DNA of 64,000 nucleotides, from assembly GCA_964017185.1 (NCBI GenBank), contig OZ024874.1:35192721-35256720 (forward strand), read 5' to 3'. The position numbers and the translations under genes are program-made. How positions within the stretch are numbered: position 1 is the first letter of the stretch; every line of letters begins with the position of its first letter. This document shows, piece by piece, positions 47,100 through 59,970 of this stretch. The notes under the pieces are model-generated. The model did no database searches and had not been told where the DNA came from. It saw only the letters and a program-made list of their open reading frames with translations. This DNA comes from Rugalucina vietnamica (taxonomy: Eukaryota > Mollusca > Bivalvia > Lucinida > Lucinidae).

Positions 47100-49710
47100 C
47101 CCCTATCAGCGTTTTGGTCAAATAACGTACGGTTTTGGGATTTTATTCAGGGTTTTTAAAAGAGTTTAGCCCAATTGTTGTGAATCAATAATAAAATGCG
47201 TCAACCCCGACCATTTTGTGGGAGAGATTTGATTTTGATATAATTTGAACCCCTATCAGGGCTTTGGTCAAATCACGTAGGGTTTTGGAATTTTATTCAG
47301 GGTTTGAAAAGAGTTTAGCCCAATTGTTGTGAATCAATCATAAAATGCGTCAACCCCGACCAATTTGGGGAGAAATTTGATTTTCAATCGGATTTACTTG
47401 AAACCCCTATCAGGGCTTTGGTCAAATAACGTAGGGTTTTGGGATTTTATTTAGGGTTTGTAAAGAGTTTAGCCCAATTGATGTGAATCAATAATAAAAT
47501 GCGTCAACCCCGACCATTTTGGGGGAGAGATTTAGTTTTCGATATAATCTAAACCCCTATCAGGGCTTTGGTCAAATCAAGTAGGGTTTTGGGATTTTAT
47601 TTGGGGTTTGAAAGGAGTTTAGCTCAATTGTTGTGAATCAATAATAAAATGCGTCAACCCCGACCATTTTGTGGGAGAGATTTGATCTTCGATATAATTT
47701 GACCCCCTCCCTATCAGGGCTTTGGTCAAATCACGTAGAATTTGGGGATTTTATTCAGGGTTTGAAAAGAGTTTAGCCCAATGGTTGTGAATCAATCATA
47801 AAATGCGTCAACCCCGACCATTTTGGGGAGAAATTAAAATTTTCAATCTAACTTACTTGAAACCCCTATCAGGGCTTCGGTCAAATAACGTAGGGTTTTG
47901 GGATTTTAATTAGGGTTTGTAAAGAGTTTAGCCCAATTGTTGTGAATCAATAATAAAATGCGTCAACCCCGACCATTTTGGGGGAGATATTTAGTTTTCG
48001 ATATAATCTAAACCCCTATCAGGGCTTTGGTCAAATCACGTAGGGTTTGGGGATTTTATTTAGGGTTTGAAAAGAGTTTAGCTCAATTGTTGTGAATCAA
48101 TAATAAAATGCGTCAACCCCGACCATTTTGTGGGAGAGATTTGATCTTGGATATAATTTGAACCCCTCCCTATCAGGGCTTTGGTCAAATCACGTAGGGT
48201 TTTGGAATTTTATTCAGGGTTTGAAAAGAGTTTAGCCCAATGGTTGTGAATCAATCATAAAATGCGTCAACCCCGACCATTTTGGGGAGAAATTAAATTT
48301 CCAGTCTAATTTACTGGAAACCCCTATCAGGGCTTCGGTCAAATAACGTAGGGTTTTGGGATTTTATTTAGGGTTTATAAAGAGTTTAGCCCAATTGTTG
48401 TGAATCAATAATAAAATGCGTCAACCCCGACCATTTTGGGGGAGATATTTAGTTTTCGATATAATCTAAACCCCTATCAGGGCTTTGGTCAAATCACGTA
48501 GGGTTTGGGGATTTTATTTAGGGTTTGAAAAGAGTTTAGCTCAATTGTTGTGAATCAATAATAAAATGCGTCAACCCCGACCATTTTGTGGGAGAGATTT
48601 GATCTTGGATATAATTTGAACCCCTCCCTATCAGGGCTTTGGTCAAATCACGTAGGGTTTGTGGATTTTATTCAGGGTTTGAAAAGAGTTTAGCCCAATG
48701 GTTGTGAATCAATCATAAAATGCGTCAACCCCGACCATTTTGGGGAGAAATTAAATTTTCAATCTAATTTACTGGAAACCCCTATCAGGGCTTCGGTCAA
48801 ATAACGTAGGGTTTTGGTATTTTATTTAGGGTTTGTAAAGAGTTTAGCCCAATTGTTGTGAATCAATAATAAAATGCGTCAACCCCGACCATTTTGGGGG
48901 AGATATTTAGTTTTCGATATAATCTAAACCCCTACCAGGGCTTTGGTCAAATCACGTAGGGTTTTGGGATTTTATTAAAGGTTTGAAAAGAGTTTAGCTC
49001 AACTGTTGTGAATCAATAATAAAATGAGTCAACCCCGACCATTTTGTGGGAGAGATTTGATCTTCGATATAATTTGAAATCCTCCCTATCAGGGCTTTGG
49101 TCAAATCACGTAGGATTTTGGGATTTTATTCAGGGTTTGAAAAGAGTTTAGCCCAATTGTTGTGAATCAATCATAAAATGCGTCAACCCCGACCATTTTG
49201 GGGAGAAATTAAATTTTCAATCTAATTTTCTTGAAACCCCTATCAGGGCTTCGGTCAAATAACGTAGGGTTTTGGGATTTTATTTAGGGTTTGAAAAGAG
49301 TTTAGCCCAATTGTTGTGAATCAATAATAAAATGCGTCAACCCCGACCATTTTGGGGGAGATATTTAGTTTTCGATATGATCTAAACCCCTATCAGGGCT
49401 TTGGTCAAATCACGTAGGGTTTTGGGATTTTATTTAGGGTTTGAAAAGAGTTAAGCTCAATTGTTGTGAATCAATAATAAAATGCGTCAACCCCGACCAT
49501 TTTGTGGGAGAGATTTGATCTTCGATATAATTTGAACCCCTCCCTATCAGGGCTTTGGTCAAATCACGTAGGGTTTTGGGATTTTATTCAGGGTTTGAAA
49601 AGAGTTTAGCCCAATTGTTGTGAATCAATCATAAAATGCGTCAACCCCGACCATTTTGGGGAGAAATTAAAATTTTCAATCTGATTTACTTGAAACCCCT
49701 ATCAGGGCTT
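47100..49710 (+). repeat. Satellite block of U12 (17 monomers)
   Basis: 2611 bp with both U11-U14 marker changes; no private change noticed. Confidence 0.95.
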
Positions 49711-49880
49711 AGGTTTAGGGTTAGGGTTAGGGTTAGGGTTAGGGTTAGAGTTAGGGTTAGGGTTAGGGAGAGGGTTAGGGTTAGGGTTAGGGTTAGGGTT
49801 AGGTTAGCGTTAGGGATAGGGTTAGGGTTAGGGTTAGGGTTAGGGTTGGGTTAGGGTTAGGGTTAGGGTTAGGGTTAGGG
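49711..49880 (+). repeat. Telomeric TTAGGG tract, U12 (170 bp)
   Basis: Same variant order and length as U7. Confidence 0.97.
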
Positions 49881-50538
49881 TATAAGCGGGTGTGCGAAGA
49901 TGGGCAACTTGCCCATCTTGGTTATGATCTGATTTTTTTTTTATTTCTGCATTTGTTCTTTTTTGTTCTCCTTTATATTATTAATGATAAAACATGTCCC
50001 ATTTGGGGTCTATTCAGAGAGGGTTAGGGTTAGGATTAGGGTATAAGCTGATGTACGAAGATGGGCAACCAGCCCATCTTGGTTATGATCTGATTCTTTT
50101 CTTTCTACATTTTTTTTTATTTCTTTTTCCCCCCTTTTTTGTTCGCCTTTATATTATCAGTGATAAACCTTGTCTCAGTTTGGGTCCATTCAGAGATGCT
50201 AATCTTTAATATTAAATAACATGAATTCGTATGTAACGTAGGGTTAGGGTTAAGGTTAGGCGCTTGAAACACACCTTGTTTGATTGTGCGCACTTTCAAT
50301 CTTCTGGCAACATGTAGCCCTTATGACGTCAATCTCGCTTGTCATTCAAAATTTGAGCAAGCATTGTATTTGAGCATACTTTGCGCGGCTGACAGTGAGT
50401 GGCCATCCACGATTTTTCAGTATAGATGTGCCTACGCTTAAGACAATGCTTAACTGGTGTGTGCTTCCAAGAGAAGTAAGTAAAATATAAAGGTTGGACA
50501 CTTTGGAAGTAGTTAAATCATTCAAAGGGAGATAGTAT

Positions 50539-50584
50539 GGACCATATTGCACAATTTCGGGTAATGAGCCCTCATCAGTAGCCC
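50539..50584 (-). ncRNA. Type I hammerhead ribozyme, U12
   Basis: Identical to the U1 motif; predicted cleavage between 50545 and 50544. Confidence 0.85.
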
Positions 50585-51394
50585 TAGAAGTGAACATTTG
50601 TAAGTTGTGTGTATTTGATCGTACAATGGATATAATATTGGCGGTAGATGTTGATTTTCGACTTAATGCAGGCTGACCCAGGTTGGTATACGAGCGTTGT
50701 CTTTGGTTACATGAAAACAGAACGTAAAGACTAAATTGACCTCTAAGAATATTGCTTTTAGAGCGGTATTCCATTCGCAGTACCTGTTTTCCAGGAGCAA
50801 GTTAAAGAACAAAGGTTCTCATGCCTAGCAATTCATTGGACTATATTGGACTTGCAATATCCATGGACTATAGGGGCCGCAGAACTCAGAAAAAATCAAT
50901 ACAATCCAATGGACTATATGGGCCTTGTGCAACATCCATGGACTCTACGGGCCGTAGCATTTTTTGGGTTAGGGTTAGGGTCAGGGTGTAAGCTGATGTG
51001 CGAAGATAAACAACTTGCCCATCTCGGCTATGACCTGATTTTTTTCTTTCTTCATGTTTTCCTTTTGTGTTCTCCTTTATATTATTAATGATAAAACTTG
51101 TCTCAGTTGGGGTCTATTCAGAGATGCTAATCTTTGATATTAGATAACACGAATTCATATGTAACGTTAGTTCGGACAAGCTTTATATGCTTTTTCATAT
51201 AGATTTCGCGTGTTCCTTTATTTCTGACGAACAACACAATGTGTTCATATATATATATCACTAAGCATAATGCCGTATGTAACTTCAGTTCGTAGACTGT
51301 TTTCATTGCTCTTAAGGGAACTCAATCTATAGTTCCATTTAGTTCGCACAAACAATATACTGTTTTCAGATATATTAATTAACATAATTTCGTA

Positions 51395-53991
51395 CCCCTA
51401 TCAGCGTTTTGGTCAAATAACGTACGGTTTTGGGATTTTATTCAGGGTTTTTAAAAGAGTTTAGCCCAATTGTTGTGAATCAATAATAAAATGCGTCAAC
51501 CCCGACCATTTTGTGGGAGAGATTTGATTTTGATATAATTTGAACCCCTATCAGGGCTTTGGTCAAATCACGTAGGGTTTTGGAATTTTATTCAGGGTTT
51601 GAAAAGAGTTTAGCCCAATTGTTGTGAATCAATCATAAAATGCGTCAACCCCGACCAATTTGGGGAGAAATTTGATTTTCAATCGGATTTACTTGAAACC
51701 CCTATCAGGGCTTTGGTCAAATAACGTAGGGTTTTGGGATTTTATTTAGGGTTTGTAAAGAGTTTAGCCCAATTGATGTGAATCAATAATAAAATGCGTC
51801 AACCCCGACCATTTTGGGGGAGAGATTTAGTTTTCGATATAATCTAAACCCCTATCAGGGCTTTGGTCAAATCAAGTAGGGTTTTGGGATTTTATTTGGG
51901 GTTTGAAAGGAGTTTAGCTCAATTGTTGTGAATCAATAATAAAATGCGTCAACCCCGACCATTTTGTGGGAGAGATTTGATCTTCGATATAATTTGACCC
52001 CCTCCCTATCAGGGCTTTGGTCAAATCACGTAGAATTTGGGGATTTTATTCAGGGTTTGAAAAGAGTTTAGCCCAATGGTTGTGAATCAATCATAAAATG
52101 CGTCAACCCCGACCATTTTGGGGAGAAATTAAAATTTTCAATCTAACTTACTTGAAACCCCTATCAGGGCTTCGGTCAAATAACGTAGGGTTTTGGGATT
52201 TTAATTAGGGTTTGTAAAGAGTTTAGCCCAATTGTTGTGAATCAATAATAAAATGCGTCAACCCCGACCATTTTGGGGGAGATATTTAGTTTTCGATATA
52301 ATCTAAACCGGTCAAATCACGTAGGGTTTGGGGATTTTATTTAGGGTTTGAAAAGAGTTTAGCTCAATTGTTGTGAATCAATAATAAAATGCGTCAACCC
52401 CGACCATTTTGTGGGAGAGATTTGATCTTGGATATAATTTGAACCCCTCCCTATCAGGGCTTTGGTCAAATCACGTAGGGTTTTGGAATTTTATTCAGGG
52501 TTTGAAAAGAGTTTAGCCCAATGGTTGTGAATCAATCATAAAATGCGTCAACCCCGACCATTTTGGGGAGAAATTAAATTTCCAGTCTAATTTACTGGAA
52601 ACCCCTATCAGGGCTTCGGTCAAATAACGTAGGGTTTTGGGATTTTATTTAGGGTTTATAAAGAGTTTAGCCCAATTGTTGTGAATCAATAATAAAATGC
52701 GTCAACCCCGACCATTTTGGGGGAGATATTTAGTTTTCGATATAATCTAAACCCCTATCAGGGCTTTGGTCAAATCACGTAGGGTTTGGGGATTTTATTT
52801 AGGGTTTGAAAAGAGTTTAGCTCAATTGTTGTGAATCAATAATAAAATGCGTCAACCCCGACCATTTTGTGGGAGAGATTTGATCTTGGATATAATTTGA
52901 ACCCCTCCCTATCAGGGCTTTGGTCAAATCACGTAGGGTTTGTGGATTTTATTCAGGGTTTGAAAAGAGTTTAGCCCAATGGTTGTGAATCAATCATAAA
53001 ATGCGTCAACCCCGACCATTTTGGGGAGAAATTAAATTTTCAATCTAATTTACTGGAAACCCCTATCAGGGCTTCGGTCAAATAACGTAGGGTTTTGGTA
53101 TTTTATTTAGGGTTTGTAAAGAGTTTAGCCCAATTGTTGTGAATCAATAATAAAATGCGTCAACCCCGACCATTTTGGGGGAGATATTTAGTTTTCGATA
53201 TAATCTAAACCCCTACCAGGGCTTTGGTCAAATCACGTAGGGTTTTGGGATTTTATTAAAGGTTTGAAAAGAGTTTAGCTCAACTGTTGTGAATCAATAA
53301 TAAAATGAGTCAACCCCGACCATTTTGTGGGAGAGATTTGATCTTCGATATAATTTGAAATCCTCCCTATCAGGGCTTTGGTCAAATCACGTAGGATTTT
53401 GGGATTTTATTCAGGGTTTGAAAAGAGTTTAGCCCAATTGTTGTGAATCAATCATAAAATGCGTCAACCCCGACCATTTTGGGGAGAAATTAAATTTTCA
53501 ATCTAATTTTCTTGAAACCCCTATCAGGGCTTCGGTCAAATAACGTAGGGTTTTGGGATTTTATTTAGGGTTTGAAAAGAGTTTAGCCCAATTGTTGTGA
53601 ATCAATAATAAAATGCGTCAACCCCGACCATTTTGGGGGAGATATTTAGTTTTCGATATGATCTAAACCCCTATCAGGGCTTTGGTCAAATCACGTAGGG
53701 TTTTGGGATTTTATTTAGGGTTTGAAAAGAGTTAAGCTCAATTGTTGTGAATCAATAATAAAATGCGTCAACCCCGACCATTTTGTGGGAGAGATTTGAT
53801 CTTCGATATAATTTGAACCCCTCCCTATCAGGGCTTTGGTCAAATCACGTAGGGTTTTGGGATTTTATTCAGGGTTTGAAAAGAGTTTAGCCCAATTGTT
53901 GTGAATCAATCATAAAATGCGTCAACCCCGACCATTTTGGGGAGAAATTAAAATTTTCAATCTGATTTACTTGAAACCCCTATCAGGGCTT
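51395..53991 (+). repeat. Satellite block of U13 (17 monomers, 14 bp deleted)
   Basis: 2597 bp with both U11-U14 marker changes. The second b monomer lacks 14 bp at its end, so its spacing to the following c monomer is broken. Confidence 0.95.
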
Positions 53992-54161
53992 AGGTTTAGG
54001 GTTAGGGTTAGGGTTAGGGTTAGGGTTAGAGTTAGGGTTAGGGTTAGGGAGAGGGTTAGGGTTAGGGTTAGGGTTAGGGTTAGGTTAGCGTTAGGGATAG
54101 GGTTAGGGTTAGGGTTAGGGTTAGGGTTGGGTTAGGGTTAGGGTTAGGGTTAGGGTTAGGG
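53992..54161 (+). repeat. Telomeric TTAGGG tract, U13 (170 bp)
   Basis: Same variant order and length as U7. Confidence 0.97.
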
Positions 54162-54819
54162 TATAAGCGGGTGTGCGAAGATGGGCAACTTGCCCATCTT
54201 GGTTATGATCTGATTTTTTTTTTATTTCTGCATTTGTTCTTTTTTGTTCTCCTTTATATTATTAATGATAAAACATGTCCCATTTGGGGTCTATTCAGAG
54301 AGGGTTAGGGTTAGGATTAGGGTATAAGCTGATGTACGAAGATGGGCAACCAGCCCATCTTGGTTATGATCTGATTCTTTTCTTTCTACATTTTTTTTTA
54401 TTTCTTTTTCCCCCCTTTTTTGTTCGCCTTTATATTATCAGTGATAAACCTTGTCTCAGTTTGGGTCCATTCAGAGATGCTAATCTTTAATATTAAATAA
54501 CATGAATTCGTATGTAACGTAGGGTTAGGGTTAAGGTTAGGCGCTTGAAACACACCTTGTTTGATTGTGCGCACTTTCAATCTTCTGGCAACATGTAGCC
54601 CTTATGACGTCAATCTCGCTTGTCATTCAAAATTTGAGCAAGCATTGTATTTGAGCATACTTTGCGCGGCTGACAGTGAGTGGCCATCCACGATTTTTCA
54701 GTATAGATGTGCCTACGCTTAAGACAATGCTTAACTGGTGTGTGCTTCCAAGAGAAGTAAGTAAAATATAAAGGTTGGACACTTTGGAAGTAGTTAAATC
54801 ATTCAAAGGGAGATAGTAT

Positions 54820-54865
54820 GGACCATATTGCACAATTTCGGGTAATGAGCCCTCATCAGTAGCCC
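54820..54865 (-). ncRNA. Type I hammerhead ribozyme, U13
   Basis: Identical to the U1 motif; predicted cleavage between 54826 and 54825. Confidence 0.85.
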
Positions 54866-55675
54866 TAGAAGTGAACATTTGTAAGTTGTGTGTATTTGAT
54901 CGTACAATGGATATAATATTGGCGGTAGATGTTGATTTTCGACTTAATGCAGGCTGACCCAGGTTGGTATACGAGCGTTGTCTTTGGTTACATGAAAACA
55001 GAACGTAAAGACTAAATTGACCTCTAAGAATATTGCTTTTAGAGCGGTATTCCATTCGCAGTACCTGTTTTCCAGGAGCAAGTTAAAGAACAAAGGTTCT
55101 CATGCCTAGCAATTCATTGGACTATATTGGACTTGCAATATCCATGGACTATAGGGGCCGCAGAACTCAGAAAAAATCAATACAATCCAATGGACTATAT
55201 GGGCCTTGTGCAACATCCATGGACTCTACGGGCCGTAGCATTTTTTGGGTTAGGGTTAGGGTCAGGGTGTAAGCTGATGTGCGAAGATAAACAACTTGCC
55301 CATCTCGGCTATGACCTGATTTTTTTCTTTCTTCATGTTTTCCTTTTGTGTTCTCCTTTATATTATTAATGATAAAACTTGTCTCAGTTGGGGTCTATTC
55401 AGAGATGCTAATCTTTGATATTAGATAACACGAATTCATATGTAACGTTAGTTCGGACAAGCTTTATATGCTTTTTCATATAGATTTCGCGTGTTCCTTT
55501 ATTTCTGACGAACAACACAATGTGTTCATATATATATATCACTAAGCATAATGCCGTATGTAACTTCAGTTCGTAGACTGTTTTCATTGCTCTTAAGGGA
55601 ACTCAATCTATAGTTCCATTTAGTTCGCACAAACAATATACTGTTTTCAGATATATTAATTAACATAATTTCGTA

Positions 55676-58286
55676 CCCCTATCAGCGTTTTGGTCAAATA
55701 ACGTACGGTTTTGGGATTTTATTCAGGGTTTTTAAAAGAGTTTAGCCCAATTGTTGTGAATCAATAATAAAATGCGTCAACCCCGACCATTTTGTGGGAG
55801 AGATTTGATTTTGATATAATTTGAACCCCTATCAGGGCTTTGGTCAAATCACGTAGGGTTTTGGAATTTTATTCAGGGTTTGAAAAGAGTTTAGCCCAAT
55901 TGTTGTGAATCAATCATAAAATGCGTCAACCCCGACCAATTTGGGGAGAAATTTGATTTTCAATCGGATTTACTTGAAACCCCTATCAGGGCTTTGGTCA
56001 AATAACGTAGGGTTTTGGGATTTTATTTAGGGTTTGTAAAGAGTTTAGCCCAATTGATGTGAATCAATAATAAAATGCGTCAACCCCGACCATTTTGGGG
56101 GAGAGATTTAGTTTTCGATATAATCTAAACCCCTATCAGGGCTTTGGTCAAATCAAGTAGGGTTTTGGGATTTTATTTGGGGTTTGAAAGGAGTTTAGCT
56201 CAATTGTTGTGAATCAATAATAAAATGCGTCAACCCCGACCATTTTGTGGGAGAGATTTGATCTTCGATATAATTTGACCCCCTCCCTATCAGGGCTTTG
56301 GTCAAATCACGTAGAATTTGGGGATTTTATTCAGGGTTTGAAAAGAGTTTAGCCCAATGGTTGTGAATCAATCATAAAATGCGTCAACCCCGACCATTTT
56401 GGGGAGAAATTAAAATTTTCAATCTAACTTACTTGAAACCCCTATCAGGGCTTCGGTCAAATAACGTAGGGTTTTGGGATTTTAATTAGGGTTTGTAAAG
56501 AGTTTAGCCCAATTGTTGTGAATCAATAATAAAATGCGTCAACCCCGACCATTTTGGGGGAGATATTTAGTTTTCGATATAATCTAAACCCCTATCAGGG
56601 CTTTGGTCAAATCACGTAGGGTTTGGGGATTTTATTTAGGGTTTGAAAAGAGTTTAGCTCAATTGTTGTGAATCAATAATAAAATGCGTCAACCCCGACC
56701 ATTTTGTGGGAGAGATTTGATCTTGGATATAATTTGAACCCCTCCCTATCAGGGCTTTGGTCAAATCACGTAGGGTTTTGGAATTTTATTCAGGGTTTGA
56801 AAAGAGTTTAGCCCAATGGTTGTGAATCAATCATAAAATGCGTCAACCCCGACCATTTTGGGGAGAAATTAAATTTCCAGTCTAATTTACTGGAAACCCC
56901 TATCAGGGCTTCGGTCAAATAACGTAGGGTTTTGGGATTTTATTTAGGGTTTATAAAGAGTTTAGCCCAATTGTTGTGAATCAATAATAAAATGCGTCAA
57001 CCCCGACCATTTTGGGGGAGATATTTAGTTTTCGATATAATCTAAACCCCTATCAGGGCTTTGGTCAAATCACGTAGGGTTTGGGGATTTTATTTAGGGT
57101 TTGAAAAGAGTTTAGCTCAATTGTTGTGAATCAATAATAAAATGCGTCAACCCCGACCATTTTGTGGGAGAGATTTGATCTTGGATATAATTTGAACCCC
57201 TCCCTATCAGGGCTTTGGTCAAATCACGTAGGGTTTGTGGATTTTATTCAGGGTTTGAAAAGAGTTTAGCCCAATGGTTGTGAATCAATCATAAAATGCG
57301 TCAACCCCGACCATTTTGGGGAGAAATTAAATTTTCAATCTAATTTACTGGAAACCCCTATCAGGGCTTCGGTCAAATAACGTAGGGTTTTGGTATTTTA
57401 TTTAGGGTTTGTAAAGAGTTTAGCCCAATTGTTGTGAATCAATAATAAAATGCGTCAACCCCGACCATTTTGGGGGAGATATTTAGTTTTCGATATAATC
57501 TAAACCCCTACCAGGGCTTTGGTCAAATCACGTAGGGTTTTGGGATTTTATTAAAGGTTTGAAAAGAGTTTAGCTCAACTGTTGTGAATCAATAATAAAA
57601 TGAGTCAACCCCGACCATTTTGTGGGAGAGATTTGATCTTCGATATAATTTGAAATCCTCCCTATCAGGGCTTTGGTCAAATCACGTAGGATTTTGGGAT
57701 TTTATTCAGGGTTTGAAAAGAGTTTAGCCCAATTGTTGTGAATCAATCATAAAATGCGTCAACCCCGACCATTTTGGGGAGAAATTAAATTTTCAATCTA
57801 ATTTTCTTGAAACCCCTATCAGGGCTTCGGTCAAATAACGTAGGGTTTTGGGATTTTATTTAGGGTTTGAAAAGAGTTTAGCCCAATTGTTGTGAATCAA
57901 TAATAAAATGCGTCAACCCCGACCATTTTGGGGGAGATATTTAGTTTTCGATATGATCTAAACCCCTATCAGGGCTTTGGTCAAATCACGTAGGGTTTTG
58001 GGATTTTATTTAGGGTTTGAAAAGAGTTAAGCTCAATTGTTGTGAATCAATAATAAAATGCGTCAACCCCGACCATTTTGTGGGAGAGATTTGATCTTCG
58101 ATATAATTTGAACCCCTCCCTATCAGGGCTTTGGTCAAATCACGTAGGGTTTTGGGATTTTATTCAGGGTTTGAAAAGAGTTTAGCCCAATTGTTGTGAA
58201 TCAATCATAAAATGCGTCAACCCCGACCATTTTGGGGAGAAATTAAAATTTTCAATCTGATTTACTTGAAACCCCTATCAGGGCTT
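55676..58286 (+). repeat. Satellite block of U14 (17 monomers)
   Basis: 2611 bp with both U11-U14 marker changes; otherwise consensus-like. Confidence 0.95.
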
Positions 58287-58456
58287 AGGTTTAGGGTTAG
58301 GGTTAGGGTTAGGGTTAGGGTTAGAGTTAGGGTTAGGGTTAGGGAGAGGGTTAGGGTTAGGGTTAGGGTTAGGGTTAGGTTAGCGTTAGGGATAGGGTTA
58401 GGGTTAGGGTTAGGGTTAGGGTTGGGTTAGGGTTAGGGTTAGGGTTAGGGTTAGGG
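58287..58456 (+). repeat. Telomeric TTAGGG tract, U14 (170 bp)
   Basis: Same variant order and length as U7. Confidence 0.97.
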
Positions 58457-59114
58457 TATAAGCGGGTGTGCGAAGATGGGCAACTTGCCCATCTTGGTTA
58501 TGATCTGATTTTTTTTTTATTTCTGCATTTGTTCTTTTTTGTTCTCCTTTATATTATTAATGATAAAACATGTCCCATTTGGGGTCTATTCAGAGAGGGT
58601 TAGGGTTAGGATTAGGGTATAAGCTGATGTACGAAGATGGGCAACCAGCCCATCTTGGTTATGATCTGATTCTTTTCTTTCTACATTTTTTTTTATTTCT
58701 TTTTCCCCCCTTTTTTGTTCGCCTTTATATTATCAGTGATAAACCTTGTCTCAGTTTGGGTCCATTCAGAGATGCTAATCTTTAATATTAAATAACATGA
58801 ATTCGTATGTAACGTAGGGTTAGGGTTAAGGTTAGGCGCTTGAAACACACCTTGTTTGATTGTGCGCACTTTCAATCTTCTGGCAACATGTAGCCCTTAT
58901 GACGTCAATCTCGCTTGTCATTCAAAATTTGAGCAAGCATTGTATTTGAGCATACTTTGCGCGGCTGACAGTGAGTGGCCATCCACGATTTTTCAGTATA
59001 GATGTGCCTACGCTTAAGACAATGCTTAACTGGTGTGTGCTTCCAAGAGAAGTAAGTAAAATATAAAGGTTGGACACTTTGGAAGTAGTTAAATCATTCA
59101 AAGGGAGATAGTAT

Positions 59115-59160
59115 GGACCATATTGCACAATTTCGGGTAATGAGCCCTCATCAGTAGCCC
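59115..59160 (-). ncRNA. Type I hammerhead ribozyme, U14
   Basis: Identical to the U1 motif; predicted cleavage between 59121 and 59120. Confidence 0.85.
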
Positions 59161-59970
59161 TAGAAGTGAACATTTGTAAGTTGTGTGTATTTGATCGTAC
59201 AATGGATATAATATTGGCGGTAGATGTTGATTTTCGACTTAATGCAGGCTGACCCAGGTTGGTATACGAGCGTTGTCTTTGGTTACATGAAAACAGAACG
59301 TAAAGACTAAATTGACCTCTAAGAATATTGCTTTTAGAGCGGTATTCCATTCGCAGTACCTGTTTTCCAGGAGCAAGTTAAAGAACAAAGGTTCTCATGC
59401 CTAGCAATTCATTGGACTATATTGGACTTGCAATATCCATGGACTATAGGGGCCGCAGAACTCAGAAAAAATCAATACAATCCAATGGACTATATGGGCC
59501 TTGTGCAACATCCATGGACTCTACGGGCCGTAGCATTTTTTGGGTTAGGGTTAGGGTCAGGGTGTAAGCTGATGTGCGAAGATAAACAACTTGCCCATCT
59601 CGGCTATGACCTGATTTTTTTCTTTCTTCATGTTTTCCTTTTGTGTTCTCCTTTATATTATTAATGATAAAACTTGTCTCAGTTGGGGTCTATTCAGAGA
59701 TGCTAATCTTTGATATTAGATAACACGAATTCATATGTAACGTTAGTTCGGACAAGCTTTATATGCTTTTTCATATAGATTTCGCGTGTTCCTTTATTTC
59801 TGACGAACAACACAATGTGTTCATATATATATATCACTAAGCATAATGCCGTATGTAACTTCAGTTCGTAGACTGTTTTCATTGCTCTTAAGGGAACTCA
59901 ATCTATAGTTCCATTTAGTTCGCACAAACAATATACTGTTTTCAGATATATTAATTAACATAATTTCGTA

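Larger units (their letters stand above)
47100..51394. repeat. Megasatellite unit U12 (4295 bp)
   Basis: Satellite 47100-49710, telomeric tract 49711-49880, right half 49881-51394. Carries the U11-U14 changes (47481 and 49096). It is the first unit with the one-base-shorter poly-T run in M2 (near 50110) that continues through U15. Confidence 0.97.
51395..55675. repeat. Megasatellite unit U13 (4281 bp, shortest)
   Basis: Satellite 51395-53991, telomeric tract 53992-54161, right half 54162-55675. It has a 14-bp deletion at the b/c monomer junction near 52309, removing most of the conserved CCCCTATCAGGGCTTT segment there. It also carries the U11-U14 changes (51776 and 53377) and the short M2 poly-T. 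Confidence 0.97.
55676..59970. repeat. Megasatellite unit U14 (4295 bp)
   Basis: Satellite 55676-58286, telomeric tract 58287-58456, right half 58457-59970. Carries the U11-U14 changes (56057 and 57672) and the short M2 poly-T. Confidence 0.97.
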
